The position numbers and the translations under genes were made by a program. Under the pieces are notes generated by a model. The model saw only the letters and a list, made by a program, of their open reading frames with translations. It searched no databases and was not told the DNA's origin. This document shows positions 35,991 to 45,797 of a stretch of DNA of 64,000 nucleotides, one piece after another (within the stretch, counting starts at the first letter, position 1; each line of letters starts with the position of its first letter). The stretch covers positions 7,006,001 through 7,070,000 of the forward strand of contig NZ_CP049143.1 in NCBI RefSeq assembly GCF_011044495.1, given 5' to 3'. This DNA is from Roseimicrobium sp. ORNL1. Its GTDB lineage: Bacteria > Verrucomicrobiota > Verrucomicrobiia > Verrucomicrobiales > Verrucomicrobiaceae.

Positions 35991-37403
35991 TTACTTCAGC
36001 AGCCCCAGGTGCTTCAGCACATCATCATAGAAGCCACCCTGGTTCGCATAGAGCGCGTAGTTCTTCGCGCTTTCAAACCAGGCACGAGTCGTGGGCTTGT
36101 GACGTGAGGTGGCCTTGAGGAGATCCTTGGTGGTGAGCGGAATCACCTTGCCTGTCTTCATGGCGTCATTGAGCACCTGCTCGGTAGCCAGATCGAAAAC
36201 GGCCTTCAGATCTGCACCGCTGAAGCCTTCCGTTTTCTTCGCGAGCGCCTTGGGATCCAGTTCGCCGATGGGTTTCTTCTTCGCCATCACGTCGATGATG
36301 GAGGCGCGCGCCGGTTCATCCGGTGGCGGCACAAACAACGTGCGGTCAAAGCGGCCGGGACGGCGGAAGGCGGGATCGATGTGCCACGGTGCATTCGTGG
36401 CGCCGAGGATGAGCACGCCTTCGTTCTGTGAATCAGCACCGTCCATCTCGCTCAGGAATTGATTGATGAGATTGCGCCCGGCACTCTGGCGCAGATCGCG
36501 CCGGTCTGCGGCCAGGGCATCCACTTCATCGAAGAAGAGCACACAGGGAGCGTTCTTGCGCGCGAGTTCGAAGACCTCATGCATGTTCTTCTCGGAGTTC
36601 CCAATCCACATGTCGAGGATCTGGTGAAGGCCTAGCGCGATGAAGTTCGCCTTGATCTCGCCGGCCGTGGCCTTGCTCAACAGCGTCTTTCCGCATCCGG
36701 GCGGACCGTACAAGAGCACACCACCGCCAACCTTCTTGTCATAGGCCTTGAAGAGCTCCGCATGCTGCAGCGGGTAGATGATCTTCATGCGGATCTCCTC
36801 CTTCACCGCATCCATGCCACCCACGTCCTCAAACTTCAGCTTCGGCTTCTCAAAGTCCGCGAGACCAAGGTCAAACGCAGCGCCTCCACGAGAATGGCCA
36901 TCGGCGCTGTCATCATCATCGCCAGACCCGATACCTTCCAGATAGTCTCCACCGGCAGTCACTCCTACCTTGCGTGGGCCTCGAGGTTCACTACCAGGAT
37001 TGGAACGGCTTTCCGCGAGTTCCTTTTCCAGGGAGACATCTGCCAACGTGCGGTCGAGTTCGAGTGCCTTGGCGTAAAGTATCTTGGCACGGCCGAGCTC
37101 GCCCTCACCCGCGAGGATGCGGCTGAGGAAGAGGTAGGCCGGAGCGTATTGGGGTTGCTCCTCGATGAGCTGCTCCGCGCGCACGGCAGCCTCCGAGCCC
37201 CTGCCTTCCAGATGCACGACGCTGGCTACTCCGAGGCGCGCCTCTGCATTGGCCGGCTCCAGGCGCACGACCTTGAGAAAGGTCTCGCGCGCGTCAGCAA
37301 GCTGCAACTCTTCCATGCATGTCTTGGCATAGAGCAGCAGGAGGGGGACATTCTCAGGCGAATGCTCCAGCGCAAGTTTCAGGGAGTCCAGGGGGGAAGA
37401 CAT
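35991..37403 (-). CDS. AAA+ ATPase with N-terminal TPR, Cdc48/spastin-like
   Basis: A 470-residue protein. Residues about 1-130 look like TPR repeats (VPLLLLYAKTCMEELQLADARETFLKVVRLEP). An acidic linker (GSGDDDDSADG) leads to one AAA+ domain: Walker A GPPGCGKT (about 233), Walker B VLFFDEVDAL (about 289) and the GRFDRT arginine-finger region. The single-domain, Cdc48-like type remodels or extracts protein complexes. With the TPR membrane protein next door, a membrane-linked remodelling role is plausible inference. Confidence 0.85.
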   Translation of the reverse strand: MSSPLDSLKLALEHSPENVPLLLLYAKTCMEELQLADARETFLKVVRLEPANAEARLGVASVVHLEGRGSEAAVRAEQLIEEQPQYAPAYLFLSRILAGEGELGRAKILYAKALELDRTLADVSLEKELAESRSNPGSEPRGPRKVGVTAGGDYLEGIGSGDDDDSADGHSRGGAAFDLGLADFEKPKLKFEDVGGMDAVKEEIRMKIIYPLQHAELFKAYDKKVGGGVLLYGPPGCGKTLLSKATAGEIKANFIALGLHQILDMWIGNSEKNMHEVFELARKNAPCVLFFDEVDALAADRRDLRQSAGRNLINQFLSEMDGADSQNEGVLILGATNAPWHIDPAFRRPGRFDRTLFVPPPDEPARASIIDVMAKKKPIGELDPKALAKKTEGFSGADLKAVFDLATEQVLNDAMKTGKVIPLTTKDLLKATSRHKPTTRAWFESAKNYALYANQGGFYDDVLKHLGLLK

Positions 37404-37508
37404 GGGTCAACTGCACGAGAACCCGCGACGTTTGGCAAGTGGAAATCGTGCCATGCTACCGCGCCCCTGCGGACAGCCACAACCCCCAAGGCAACCTACC
37501 AGCCAGGT

Positions 37509-37934
37509 TCAGGCGTTTCGATTGATCGATTCCACAATTTCCAGAACCGGGAGTGTCAGCGCCGGAATCGCAGCCATCGACCAGGCGACCATCAGCGCGA
37601 TGAGCGCCAATACGATGCCAGACATCACTCTGTTCCCTCGAAACACCCACAAAAGGATAGGCACGAGCAGCACCAACAGCAGGGCGAGCCACACCACGTT
37701 GTTTTGCATGAGCCGCGAACCGTTGATTGCCATCAGCGTATAGGTGGGCAGCTTCGTGCGATCTCCCAACATCTCCTCAAAGACCTTTTCATACCGAAGC
37801 GTGAAGCTGAAGGAAATGTAGCCGAAGAACATCAGTGCGCCCGCGTAGAGCACCGTAAGCACAAAGCAGCGCCACTTCCACCGCCTGAGCGGAGGTGTCT
37901 GTGGCGCCAGGGGCGGTGGCTGTGTCTCGCTCAT
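37509..37934 (-). CDS. Small hypothetical membrane protein
   Basis: A 141-residue protein with a Pro-rich start, a membrane helix ([21 protein letters not shown]), a hydrophilic segment, and two more hydrophobic helices ([39 protein letters not shown]). It overlaps the stop of the upstream thioredoxin-domain gene by 4 nt, so it is translated with it. I do not recognise the family. Confidence 0.65.
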   Translation of the reverse strand: MSETQPPPLAPQTPPLRRWKWRCFVLTVLYAGALMFFGYISFSFTLRYEKVFEEMLGDRTKLPTYTLMAINGSRLMQNNVVWLALLLVLLVPILLWVFRGNRVMSGIVLALIALMVAWSMAAIPALTLPVLEIVESINRNA

Positions 37935-40099
37935 GCAGCCGGCGTGGGCTCCAGCACTTTCGCCAGTGCCTCCACCGTGGTGACCGGCGCCTGGCAGGCA
38001 CGATTGCGACAGACATATACCGCAGCCTTGCCACCCACCGGCTTCATCGCACCGAGCGCTTCATTCTTCATGGAGAGGAACTGCTGACCCTCGCCGCCGT
38101 CCGCGTGCAGGATCACCGCATGCGGCAGGTAGCGCTTGCGCACCTCTGCGGCCAGTGAATCAAATCCTGCCTCACCCGGCGATCCCGCGAGCACAATTTC
38201 CATTTCACCATGCTGCATGAAATCCAGCGCGCATACCATGACCGGCACGCTGAAGGGCGACTTTGACAGACTGTGGCCAAACAATTTCAGGATCTTCTCC
38301 GCCTTCGCACGGTAGGTATCATCTGCAAGCATCTTGCCCAGGCGCAGCAGGTTGAGCGCCGCCACGCTGTTGGGTGAAGGTTCAGCACTGTCGTAGTCCT
38401 CCTTCACCTGGAGCACGGAGTTCGGAATGCTCTTGCTCACGCTGAAGTAGCCCCCCTTCTCCGGGTCGCCACACTTCGCATCAAACTCATCCTGCAACGT
38501 CGCTGCCCACTTCAGCCATTTGATTTCAAAGCTGGCTTCATAGAGATCCAGCAGGGCCTGGATCAGCATGGCGTAGTCGGGCGCGAAGGCCGGCACCGTG
38601 GAGGCTCCCTCACGCCAGCTCCGTCGCAGTTCGCGGCCGTTGTTGGAAAGCTTGTCGAAGATGAACTGCGCGCACTTCTTCGCGGACTCCAGGTGTGCCT
38701 TGTCCCCCAGCACATTCGCCGCCTTGGCGAGGCCGGAGATCATGAGCCCATTCCAGGCCGTGAGCACCTTGTCATCGAGATGCGGATGCTGGCGTTTGCC
38801 TCGCGCTTCCAGCAGCACCTTGATGCCGCGGGTGATGATATCTTCCACCTTCTCGGGCTCCAGCTTGAAGAACTCCGCCGTCTTCTTCACGGTATAGGCG
38901 CGGAAGAGCGTGTTCGTGCCCGTGAGTTCACCGTGGGGATCACTCTCGGGACGCGCATTGCCATCCCGGCGTGCACCAAAGGCATAGCGGAAGATACTCC
39001 CTTCCTCCTTGCCAAGCAGATCGTCGATCTCGGCCGCCTTCCATACGTAGAAGAAGCCTTCGCGCTTCTCCGTGCGGGTGTCGTCGATGTAGCTGTCCGC
39101 ATCTTCAGCGGAGTAGTAGCCGCCATCGGGATGCCGCAGGTCACGGTTGCAGTAGCCAATGATGTCCTTCGCCACTTCCGCGAAGTATCCCACGTCGAGA
39201 TGCTGGTAACCTTCGAGGTACGCAGTGAGAAGCTGGCCCTGATCGTAGAGCATCTTCTCGTAGTGCGGGATGTGCCAGTAGCCATCGACACTGTAGCGGT
39301 GGAAGCCGCCGCCGAGCTGGTCGTGCATGCCGCCCTTGGCCATGTGCATGAGCGTGGTCTTGGCCATCGCCGCGGACCAGCTGGCATCACTCTCTTCCTT
39401 CTTGGAATCGAGATACGCCTTCAGCCTCCAAAGAACCAGCAGGGTTGAAGGACGCGGGAACTTGGGCGCGCCGCTGAAGCCGCCCTCGTGGTAATCGAAG
39501 GAGCCCGCAATATCATCGTACACCTTGCGCGTCACCTCTTCATACGCGGCCTCGTGATGGCGTTGCTCATCGTCCAGATGTTCCTGCAGCTTCTGCATGG
39601 AGGCAGCGCTGCGTTCCAGCACACCTTCGCGCTCGTCCTTCCACACCTCGACGATCTTCAGGCAGAGAGACTTGAAGCCCATGCGTCCGCCGCGATCCTC
39701 CGGCGGGAAATAGGTACCGGCAAAAAACGGCTTCAGCTCGGGCGTAAGCCACACGCTCAGAGGCCAGCCACCTCCGCCATTCACCGCCTGGGCATAGGTC
39801 ATGTAGGTGAGGTCCACATCCGGCCTCTCCTCGCGATCCACTTTCACGCAAACGAACTGTTCATTCAGCACTGCGGCGACCTCTTCGCTCTCAAAAGACT
39901 CGCGCTCCATCACGTGGCACCAGTGGCACGTGGAGTATCCGATGCTCAGAAAGATGGGTTTCTGCTCCTTGCGAGCACGCTCAAACGCCACTTCACCCCA
40001 CGGCAGCCAGTCCACCGGGTTGTGCGCATGCTGCAGCAGGTAGGGCGAGGTCTCCTGCGCGAGCGCGTTGGTATGCTTCTTTTCCTGAACTTCGGGCAT
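37931..40099 (-). CDS. Thioredoxin-domain protein, YyaL/SSP411 (DUF255) family
   Basis: About 722 residues. The start at 40099 gives [31 protein letters not shown], the family hallmark. The N-terminal thioredoxin-like domain has the motif [14 protein letters not shown], and is followed by the alpha/alpha barrel ([40 protein letters not shown]). Relatives are called spermatogenesis-associated protein 20 homologues. Their chemistry is not settled. The downstream small membrane protein is coupled by a 4-nt overlap. Confidence 0.9.
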   Translation of the reverse strand: MPEVQEKKHTNALAQETSPYLLQHAHNPVDWLPWGEVAFERARKEQKPIFLSIGYSTCHWCHVMERESFESEEVAAVLNEQFVCVKVDREERPDVDLTYMTYAQAVNGGGGWPLSVWLTPELKPFFAGTYFPPEDRGGRMGFKSLCLKIVEVWKDEREGVLERSAASMQKLQEHLDDEQRHHEAAYEEVTRKVYDDIAGSFDYHEGGFSGAPKFPRPSTLLVLWRLKAYLDSKKEESDASWSAAMAKTTLMHMAKGGMHDQLGGGFHRYSVDGYWHIPHYEKMLYDQGQLLTAYLEGYQHLDVGYFAEVAKDIIGYCNRDLRHPDGGYYSAEDADSYIDDTRTEKREGFFYVWKAAEIDDLLGKEEGSIFRYAFGARRDGNARPESDPHGELTGTNTLFRAYTVKKTAEFFKLEPEKVEDIITRGIKVLLEARGKRQHPHLDDKVLTAWNGLMISGLAKAANVLGDKAHLESAKKCAQFIFDKLSNNGRELRRSWREGASTVPAFAPDYAMLIQALLDLYEASFEIKWLKWAATLQDEFDAKCGDPEKGGYFSVSKSIPNSVLQVKEDYDSAEPSPNSVAALNLLRLGKMLADDTYRAKAEKILKLFGHSLSKSPFSVPVMVCALDFMQHGEMEIVLAGSPGEAGFDSLAAEVRKRYLPHAVILHADGGEGQQFLSMKNEALGAMKPVGGKAAVYVCRNRACQAPVTTVEALAKVLEPTPAA

Positions 40100-40323
40100 G
40101 GCGAAAGGTAGGGCATGCCCCGGCCAATGCAATCGTGCGCACGCTGGCCTCCGGGTAAGGTCATGCCGAAACCAGACACCGGTCCGACAACGCCATTGAG
40201 GAGCAGGTCAAGCCCATCGCATTCGGCGGTGAAGGCGCTGTTTCTGGCCCGGCGAGGCATGCACCGTGATGAGGCCCCTCGATCCCTCGGGCTCGGATTG
40301 CTCCTGCGCGCTTCGTGTCGAGC

Positions 40324-40347
40324 GGTGGAGGTGGAGGTGGAGGTGGA
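40324..40347 (+). repeat. (GGTGGA)4 tandem repeat
   Basis: Four perfect 6-nt units. The last unit overlaps the 3' end of the tRNA-Gly gene on the other strand, whose encoded CCA (40344-40346) lies inside this repeat. Confidence 0.85.
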
Positions 40348-40417
40348 GCGGGCAACGGGAATCGAACCCGTCTGACCAGCTTGGAAGGCTGGAGCATTAC
40401 CACTATGCTATGCCCGC
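40344..40417 (-). tRNA. tRNA-Gly (anticodon UCC)
   Basis: The minus strand gives a full cloverleaf: a 7-bp acceptor stem (GCGGGCA/TGCCCGC), D-arm with GTGGTAATGC, anticodon stem CCAGC/GCTGG with loop CTTCCAA and anticodon UCC, T-arm ending GGTTCGATTCC, discriminator U and an encoded CCA (40344-40346). The mature 5' end is 40417. The CCA overlaps a GGTGGA repeat. Identity is firm. Confidence 0.95.
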
Positions 40418-40740
40418 GCTAAATAAGAACTTACCTTCAAAACTAACGGGCTCAAGATGTTTCATGGAACCATCTCAATCACCGTAGATAAGGCGGTAAG
40501 CCCTGAAGATTCGCCTCAGCAAAAATTTTTGAAAAGCGAATCTTCCCGGCCTGAGATTCAATCACTTCAGAATCGCTTTGCAAGCAGGAATTTGGGCGCT
40601 TCAGCCGCCTGGGCTGAAGGGAGGGTTTGCAACATTTCGTCTCAACATCCGCCGCACACCTGCATTCTCATTTATGGCTTCCAACGCTCGTCACATTTTG
40701 TTAGTTTTTACACGGCATCACCTCACAGATCCCACCGATT
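40418..40740. other. Intergenic stretch of 323 nt without a gene
   Basis: Between the tRNA-Gly and the following gene. I see two inverted repeats: 40505-40514 with 40536-40545 (10-bp arms around an AAAAATTTTT-containing 21-nt loop) and 40599-40606 with 40612-40619 (perfect 8-bp arms, 5-nt loop). Neither is followed by a T-run. An open frame starting at 40457 here shows no protein-like pattern. Confidence 0.5.
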
Positions 40741-41394
40741 ATGAACTCACGACTAATCACTCAAATCTGTCTTATCGGGTTCTTCATCCTCGCCGTCCTC
40801 TGGGTCGCGGGAAACTGGGGCAGCGAAGCATGGGAGGCGAATCCCATCATGCCGCTGATCTCGGTCATCGTGCTTGCCATTTGTGGCGGCGTTTTTTTCG
40901 TGATGGTGATCCTGCCGAAGCTGGGCGATGCGGTGGGCACAGCCATGTACTCCTCAGGTGAGGAAGTGAAAGCCGACGGCAGCATGCGCGCTGTCGCCCG
41001 CATGGCGTCCGGGGACTACGACGGAGCGATCGATGAATACAAGAAAGTGATTGCCGAGAAACCCGGGGATCCCTTCCCCGTTTCTGAAATCGCGAAGATC
41101 TACGCGGAGAAGTTCAAGGATCCCAACCGCGCTCTCACCTACCTGCAGGCCCACCTGGAATCCCACGAGTGGGCAGAAGACAACGCGGCTTTCCTCATGT
41201 TCCGCATCGTGGACATCCACATGCACGAGCACCACCTCGATGAGGCAAAGGACATCCTTGAACAAGTGGTGGGCAACTTCCCTGGCACACGCCATGCCGC
41301 GAACGCGAAGCACAAGATCAACGAACTGGAGCAATTGCAGTTCAAGGAACTGCAGGCCCAGCGTGCCAAGCAAAGCTCCCAGGGCCAGGCCTGA
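40741..41394 (+). CDS. Membrane-anchored TPR-like protein
   Basis: A 217-residue protein. Two N-terminal membrane helices (ICLIGFFILAVLWVAG and PLISVIVLAICGGVFFVMVIL) are followed by a soluble region with TPR character (MASGDYDGAIDEYKKVIAEKPGDPFPVSEIAKIYAEKF; LDEAKDILEQVVGNFPGTRHA) and a Gln-rich tail. It lies 24 nt upstream of the ComEC-like gene on the same strand, so co-transcription is likely. Function unknown. Confidence 0.75.
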   Translation: MNSRLITQICLIGFFILAVLWVAGNWGSEAWEANPIMPLISVIVLAICGGVFFVMVILPKLGDAVGTAMYSSGEEVKADGSMRAVARMASGDYDGAIDEYKKVIAEKPGDPFPVSEIAKIYAEKFKDPNRALTYLQAHLESHEWAEDNAAFLMFRIVDIHMHEHHLDEAKDILEQVVGNFPGTRHAANAKHKINELEQLQFKELQAQRAKQSSQGQA

Positions 41395-41418
41395 TCTCGA
41401 TCTCTCGTGGGCGGCAGC

Positions 41419-43794
41419 ATGGAGGGCAGGTGGCAGAAGTTCCGGGCTCGGCCGCTGGCATTGATTGCCCTCGCGGCGGTGGCGGGCATCTGCCTCACCG
41501 ACATGCTGCCCGCGTTCGGAGCCTGGTTCTGGCTGCTGCCGGTGGCCGGCGCCGCTTCTGCCGCGCTGGTAAACCGTACCGGAAATCTGCGCTGGGTACT
41601 GCTGCTCGCGCTGGTGACCTTTGCCGCGTGGCATCACACCAGTCTCCAAGCGACCCGTGATCATCCACTGCGCGCCATCCTCGATGCTCCTGGGGTGACG
41701 ATGGATGTGCAGGCTGAAGGCGAGGTGCAACGCCCTCTGCGAAGTGATCTGCCCGGTGCCCAGCCGTGGGAGGCGCTGTTCATTGCGGACCACATCACCT
41801 CTGCGCCACTGGGAAAAGCGTTTGCTGGACCCACGCCGCTGCGCCTGCTCACGGGGAGCAGCGGCAATACTTCGCTGAAGCCAGGACGTTACCGCATCAC
41901 GGGCAGGATGAGTCTGCCGTCCTTGCCGGACAATCCGGGGGAATTCAACAGACGTGCTTATGATTTGCGGCTAGGACTCACGGCCCAATTGCGAGCCACG
42001 GAGATCACGCTTGTGCGTGAGGAACGCTTCCCCATCAGCGCCCAACTGGTCGCCGCAGCAGAGCGATGCCGTGCCTGGGTGACAGACGTGCTGGCAATCG
42101 ATCTGCAAGATCGCCCAAAAGAGCGTGCGATCATCTTGGCCATGGCGCTTGGATCCATGGAGCCGGAGGCGAGAGAGCTGCAGGTTCCCTTCCGTGAAAG
42201 CGGCACGCTGCATGTCTTTGCGGTCAGTGGGCTTCATGTGGTCATCGTCGGTGGCATCCTCCTCGCGTTGCTGCGACCGTTCTGCCGGAACCGCGTGGTG
42301 CTGCTGGTGCTTTTGATCAGCGCGTTGTTTGGCTATGCCTTTCTAACCGGACTCAAACCTTCCGCCGTACGCGCCACGGTGATGATGGCCGTGCTGTTCG
42401 CTGGCATCATGCTCAATCGCAACGGGGATCTCCTCAACATCCTCGGTGGCGCCGCGGTGCTGTTGCTGGTGTTTGATACCAATCAGATCTTCGCGCCGGG
42501 CTTTCAGCTTTCCTTCGGGGTGCTGGCAAGCATCGGCCTCTTCGCCAACTGGTTTTCGAAACCCTTCCGTCCGTGGGTCGAGCCGGATCCATTTCTGCCA
42601 AAACCCCTGCTCTCCGGAAAACAAAAACTCCTGTGGTGGGCACGCGGTCAGGTCGCGGGACTCATCACGGTTTCGGCAGCCGCCTGGATTGGAAGCCTGC
42701 CGTTGATCTTCCACCACTTCCATCTCGTCACACCGATCTCCATTGCGGCAAACATGCTGCTGGTGCCGCTGTCCTTTGCGGTGCTCGGTACGGCTATTCT
42801 AACACTGCTGGCTGGGACGCTCCACCTGGTCTGGCTGCAAGCACTGCTGAGCAATGCCAATCTTGCCTTCGCGTGGTGCACGCTGCAGTCCGCGCAGCTC
42901 TTCGCCAGCGTGCCCGGTGGCAACCTCTACCTCCCAGACGCCTCTCTCGAATCGCAGCCTCCCGCACAGATGCATGTCTTGCGACTCCAAGGAGGCGCGG
43001 CGGCCCAGCACTTGCGAACGGGCGGCAAAGACTGGCTGCTCGACTGCGGTGGTGAAGGCGATTATGCCTTCGTGCTGCGCCCCTGTCTCCAACACCTGGG
43101 GCTGAACCGTCTCGATGGACTCGTCCTGAGTCACGGTGACTTCGGGCACGTCGGCGCAGCATTGCATGTGCAGCAGGATTTTGGATCGCCGTCCGTCCTC
43201 CTGCCTGCGCGTGAGCCCTGGCGCTGGGATTCCGGACTCACTTCGATGCGCCAGCTTCGCAAGGCCGGTCTTCAAGGCAAACCGCTCACGTATGGCGTTA
43301 CCCTTGACCTCGGAAGCTATGCGGGCAGCGAGCGCGCACGGGCATTGGTCCTCTACCCCACGAACGACATCTGGGCTCGCCGAGCGGATGACCGCACGCT
43401 CGTCCTGCGCATCGACCTTGGTCCGCATCGCATCCTGTGGTGCAACGATGCGGGGTTCCTCGCCGAAAAGAAGATCCTGGAACTCCACCGGCCGGAAGAC
43501 CTCTGCTGCACGGTCATCATCCGCAACCAGCACGCCACCGACTTCTCCCTCCTGCCGGAATTCCTGGATGCGGTGCGGCCACAACTCATCATCACCTCGA
43601 GCGATACCTTTCCGGCGGAACAAAAGCTCTCTCCGCAAACCCTCGCCGACTGCGCCGCACGGGGCATCCGCATCCTGGATCAGGAACTCACCGGCGCCAC
43701 CACCCTGCATTTCTGGCCGGATCGCATCGACGTTCTCCCCTTCCACGACCATCCATCATTTTCCATCATACCTCATCAAAATGCGAAGCCATAA
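41419..43794 (+). CDS. comEC: ComEC/Rec2-family protein with degenerate metallo-beta-lactamase domain
   Basis: About 791 residues; an ATG at 41419 is preferred to a GTG at 41407. It has the DUF4131-type N-terminal part, the Competence membrane domain (FAVSGLHVVIVGGILLALLR and LTGLKPSAVRATVMMAVLFAG) and a C-terminal metallo-beta-lactamase-like domain. The family DNA-uptake channel motifs are present. In the C-terminal domain, the usual SHxDxDH reads LSHGDFGHVGA (second Asp is Gly, about residue 571) and the usual HHGS reads RNQHATD (about 699). So DNA transport may remain while nuclease activity is doubtful. It converges with the response-regulator gene. Confidence 0.88.
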   Translation: MEGRWQKFRARPLALIALAAVAGICLTDMLPAFGAWFWLLPVAGAASAALVNRTGNLRWVLLLALVTFAAWHHTSLQATRDHPLRAILDAPGVTMDVQAEGEVQRPLRSDLPGAQPWEALFIADHITSAPLGKAFAGPTPLRLLTGSSGNTSLKPGRYRITGRMSLPSLPDNPGEFNRRAYDLRLGLTAQLRATEITLVREERFPISAQLVAAAERCRAWVTDVLAIDLQDRPKERAIILAMALGSMEPEARELQVPFRESGTLHVFAVSGLHVVIVGGILLALLRPFCRNRVVLLVLLISALFGYAFLTGLKPSAVRATVMMAVLFAGIMLNRNGDLLNILGGAAVLLLVFDTNQIFAPGFQLSFGVLASIGLFANWFSKPFRPWVEPDPFLPKPLLSGKQKLLWWARGQVAGLITVSAAAWIGSLPLIFHHFHLVTPISIAANMLLVPLSFAVLGTAILTLLAGTLHLVWLQALLSNANLAFAWCTLQSAQLFASVPGGNLYLPDASLESQPPAQMHVLRLQGGAAAQHLRTGGKDWLLDCGGEGDYAFVLRPCLQHLGLNRLDGLVLSHGDFGHVGAALHVQQDFGSPSVLLPAREPWRWDSGLTSMRQLRKAGLQGKPLTYGVTLDLGSYAGSERARALVLYPTNDIWARRADDRTLVLRIDLGPHRILWCNDAGFLAEKKILELHRPEDLCCTVIIRNQHATDFSLLPEFLDAVRPQLIITSSDTFPAEQKLSPQTLADCAARGIRILDQELTGATTLHFWPDRIDVLPFHDHPSFSIIPHQNAKP

Positions 43795-43841
43795 TCCGAC
43801 GCCGGCCAGAGGCCAGCGCTCCCAGGGCCGCAGATTGCTTT

Positions 43842-44582
43842 TCACACCTCCTCAGGATCCACCAGCATATATCCCGCCGAGCGCAGCGTGCGGATGAACC
43901 GGGGCTGTCGCGCATCATCCCCCAGCTTCCGTCGCAGCGCGGCAATGTGCACATCCACACTCCGGTCAAACACCTCCCACTCGCGATCGCGAATCTCATC
44001 CAGGAGCTGCTCGCGACTCTTCACCCGGCCACGTGCCCGGGCGAGTGAGTAGAGAATGTCAAACTCCACCGGCGTGAGTGACAGCGGGCGATCGTCCAGC
44101 AGGGCCACCCGATTGTTCGGGTTCACGCGTATCTTGCCCACCACCACTTCCGGTTGCGCGTCTTCATCATTCGCAGGTCCGGCAGCTTGCGTCTGGGACA
44201 AGGATGCCCGCCGCGTCACCGCTCTCAGACGTGCCAGCAACTCACGCATGGAGAATGTTTTCGGCAGGTAGTCATCCGCACCAACTTCCAGACCCACGAT
44301 GCGATCCATTTCATCTCCTCGTGAAGTCAGCATGAGCACGGGAACCATGCTGGTCTTGCGGATGCCCTTGAGCACCTCAAAGCCGTCCATGCCCGGCAGC
44401 ATCACATCCAGAATCACCGCCTGCCATTCCTCTGCGATTGCGCGGGCTACACCATCCGGACCATTGTGCACCGCCTGAACGTCATAGCCCAGCGGCTCAA
44501 GATAGTCGCGCAGCAACTCGCAAAGCTCGCGGTCATCATCCACGAGCAGCAGACGAGGCGGGCGCACTTCAGACTGGCTCAC
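43842..44582 (-). CDS. OmpR/PhoB-family response regulator
   Basis: A 246-residue regulator. The GTG at 44582 is the start, since the longer frame upstream runs into the divergent gene. Receiver (about 10-125): LLLVDDDREL acidic pair, phosphoacceptor Asp in VILDVMLPGMDG, and Lys in DDYLPKTFS. DNA-binding winged helix (about 145-245): LSLTPVEFDILYSLARARGRVKSREQLLDEI and VDVHIAALRRKLGDD. No kinase gene is adjacent, so it is an orphan in this window. A Pho-box-like direct repeat lies in the divergent promoter region. Confidence 0.93.
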   Translation of the reverse strand: MSQSEVRPPRLLLVDDDRELCELLRDYLEPLGYDVQAVHNGPDGVARAIAEEWQAVILDVMLPGMDGFEVLKGIRKTSMVPVLMLTSRGDEMDRIVGLEVGADDYLPKTFSMRELLARLRAVTRRASLSQTQAAGPANDEDAQPEVVVGKIRVNPNNRVALLDDRPLSLTPVEFDILYSLARARGRVKSREQLLDEIRDREWEVFDRSVDVHIAALRRKLGDDARQPRFIRTLRSAGYMLVDPEEV

Positions 44583-44624
44583 AATGGCATAAACAGCACC
44601 CCAACCGCCGGCCTGCAAGCCCCG

Positions 44625-44642
44625 CTTAACACAATCTTTACA
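44625..44642. promoter_or_regulatory. Pho-box-like direct repeat (putative OmpR/PhoB-type operator)
   Basis: Two 7-nt units, CTTAACA and CTTTACA, are separated by 4 nt, giving an 11-nt period, the arrangement bound by OmpR/PhoB-family dimers. It matches the TT(A/T)ACA-type units of Bacillus Pho boxes. It lies between the response-regulator start (44582, minus) and the YHYH gene start (44697, plus). A link to the regulator is inference. Confidence 0.35.
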
Positions 44643-44696
44643 AAACTCCGGCCCTGCGATCATCGCCGCTTTACGGGCGAATGTTTGACTCCCGCC

Positions 44697-45767
44697 ATGA
44701 GAACCTCGCGTTTCCTGGTGGCGGCGTGTGCCGCGGCAGTCATTCCGGTCAACATCGCCCATGCCCACCCCGGCCACGAAGGGGACGGTAATGATGCAGG
44801 CAGCTTTGTCTTCTCCTCCTTCGTCGCCGCAGCAAAAGCCTCCACGGCAGCCGGCGGCGCCAATCAGGTGACAATTGCTGTCGAGGGCGACACGCGCGTG
44901 ATGCGCAGCAACGGCATGCCGGATCATCGCCCGGGGCAATTCCCCAATCGCGGCAATCCCCACAGCCTCTCCCCGCAGGCCAACGAGTTCCGCATGACCA
45001 CGAAACCGCAGGAGTCCGGCCAACAAACCCCGGCGCGCGGAGCCTGGTTCGGCGTGGCGGTGAATGGGGTGCCCTTCGAACCCGGCACGGCCGAGTTCTG
45101 GAACGGCGATCCGCGATGGACCTACGAAGCGCTGGGCGGATTCATCAATCTGGGCATCGACCAGCACAACGCCCATGTCCAGCCCAGCGGTGCCTACCAC
45201 TACCACGCCCAGCCCACCGGCTTGATCAAGAACCTCGGTGGCGATGACAAAACCATGCGTCTCATCGGCTGGGCGGCTGATGGATACCCCATCTACTCTG
45301 CCTCTGCGCACACGAGTCCGGATGATGCGACCTCACCCCTGAAGAAGATGAAGTCCAGCTACCGCCTCAAGGAAGGCCAGCGCGATGGTGGCCCGGGAGG
45401 CAAGCCTGATGGCCGCTTCACCTCAGACTTCGAATATGTGCAGGGAGCCGGCGATCTCGATGAATACAACGGTCGCTCCGGCGTGACTCCGGAGTATCCC
45501 CAAGGCACTTACTACTACTGCATCACGGAGGAGTTCCCCTGGATCAGCCGCTACTGGCGCGGCACGCCAGACTCCACCTTCTTCAAGCAAGGCGGTCGCG
45601 GACCCGGAGGCGGGCAGGGCCCTCCTGGCCAGGGCCAGCGCCCCATGCCCGGAGGCGGTCAAGGTCAGGGACCACGCGGCAGAAATCGCCCGGAAGGCGG
45701 GCCACCACCACCGCCTCCTGGCGGCAGAGGTGAAGGTCCCCCACCCTTCGGACCTCCGCCGTTTTGA
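44697..45767 (+). CDS. Secreted YHYH-domain protein
   Basis: A 356-residue protein. The start at 44697 gives a signal peptide (TSRFLVAACAAAVIPVNIAHA) then a His-rich mature start (HPGHEGDGND). The YHYH domain is clear: HVQPSGAYHYHAQPTGLI, with more His/Asp around it (GWAADGYPIYSA). The last 70 residues are low-complexity Gly/Pro/Gln (GGGQGQGPRGRNRPEGG). The YHYH fold may bind a metal; the role is unknown. It is divergent from the orphan response regulator. Confidence 0.85.
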   Translation: MRTSRFLVAACAAAVIPVNIAHAHPGHEGDGNDAGSFVFSSFVAAAKASTAAGGANQVTIAVEGDTRVMRSNGMPDHRPGQFPNRGNPHSLSPQANEFRMTTKPQESGQQTPARGAWFGVAVNGVPFEPGTAEFWNGDPRWTYEALGGFINLGIDQHNAHVQPSGAYHYHAQPTGLIKNLGGDDKTMRLIGWAADGYPIYSASAHTSPDDATSPLKKMKSSYRLKEGQRDGGPGGKPDGRFTSDFEYVQGAGDLDEYNGRSGVTPEYPQGTYYYCITEEFPWISRYWRGTPDSTFFKQGGRGPGGGQGPPGQGQRPMPGGGQGQGPRGRNRPEGGPPPPPPGGRGEGPPPFGPPPF

Positions 45768-45797
45768 TTTTGAATCAGGTGGGTATGCCGAGTTCCC

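Noticed and set aside
40133-40343. Possible integration scar beside the tRNA-Gly gene
   Set aside because: No integrase, no duplicate of the tRNA 3' end and no composition change were seen.
40457-40744. 95-codon frame in the tRNA downstream gap
   Set aside because: No start signal, Ser/His-rich, unlike neighbours; treated as non-coding.
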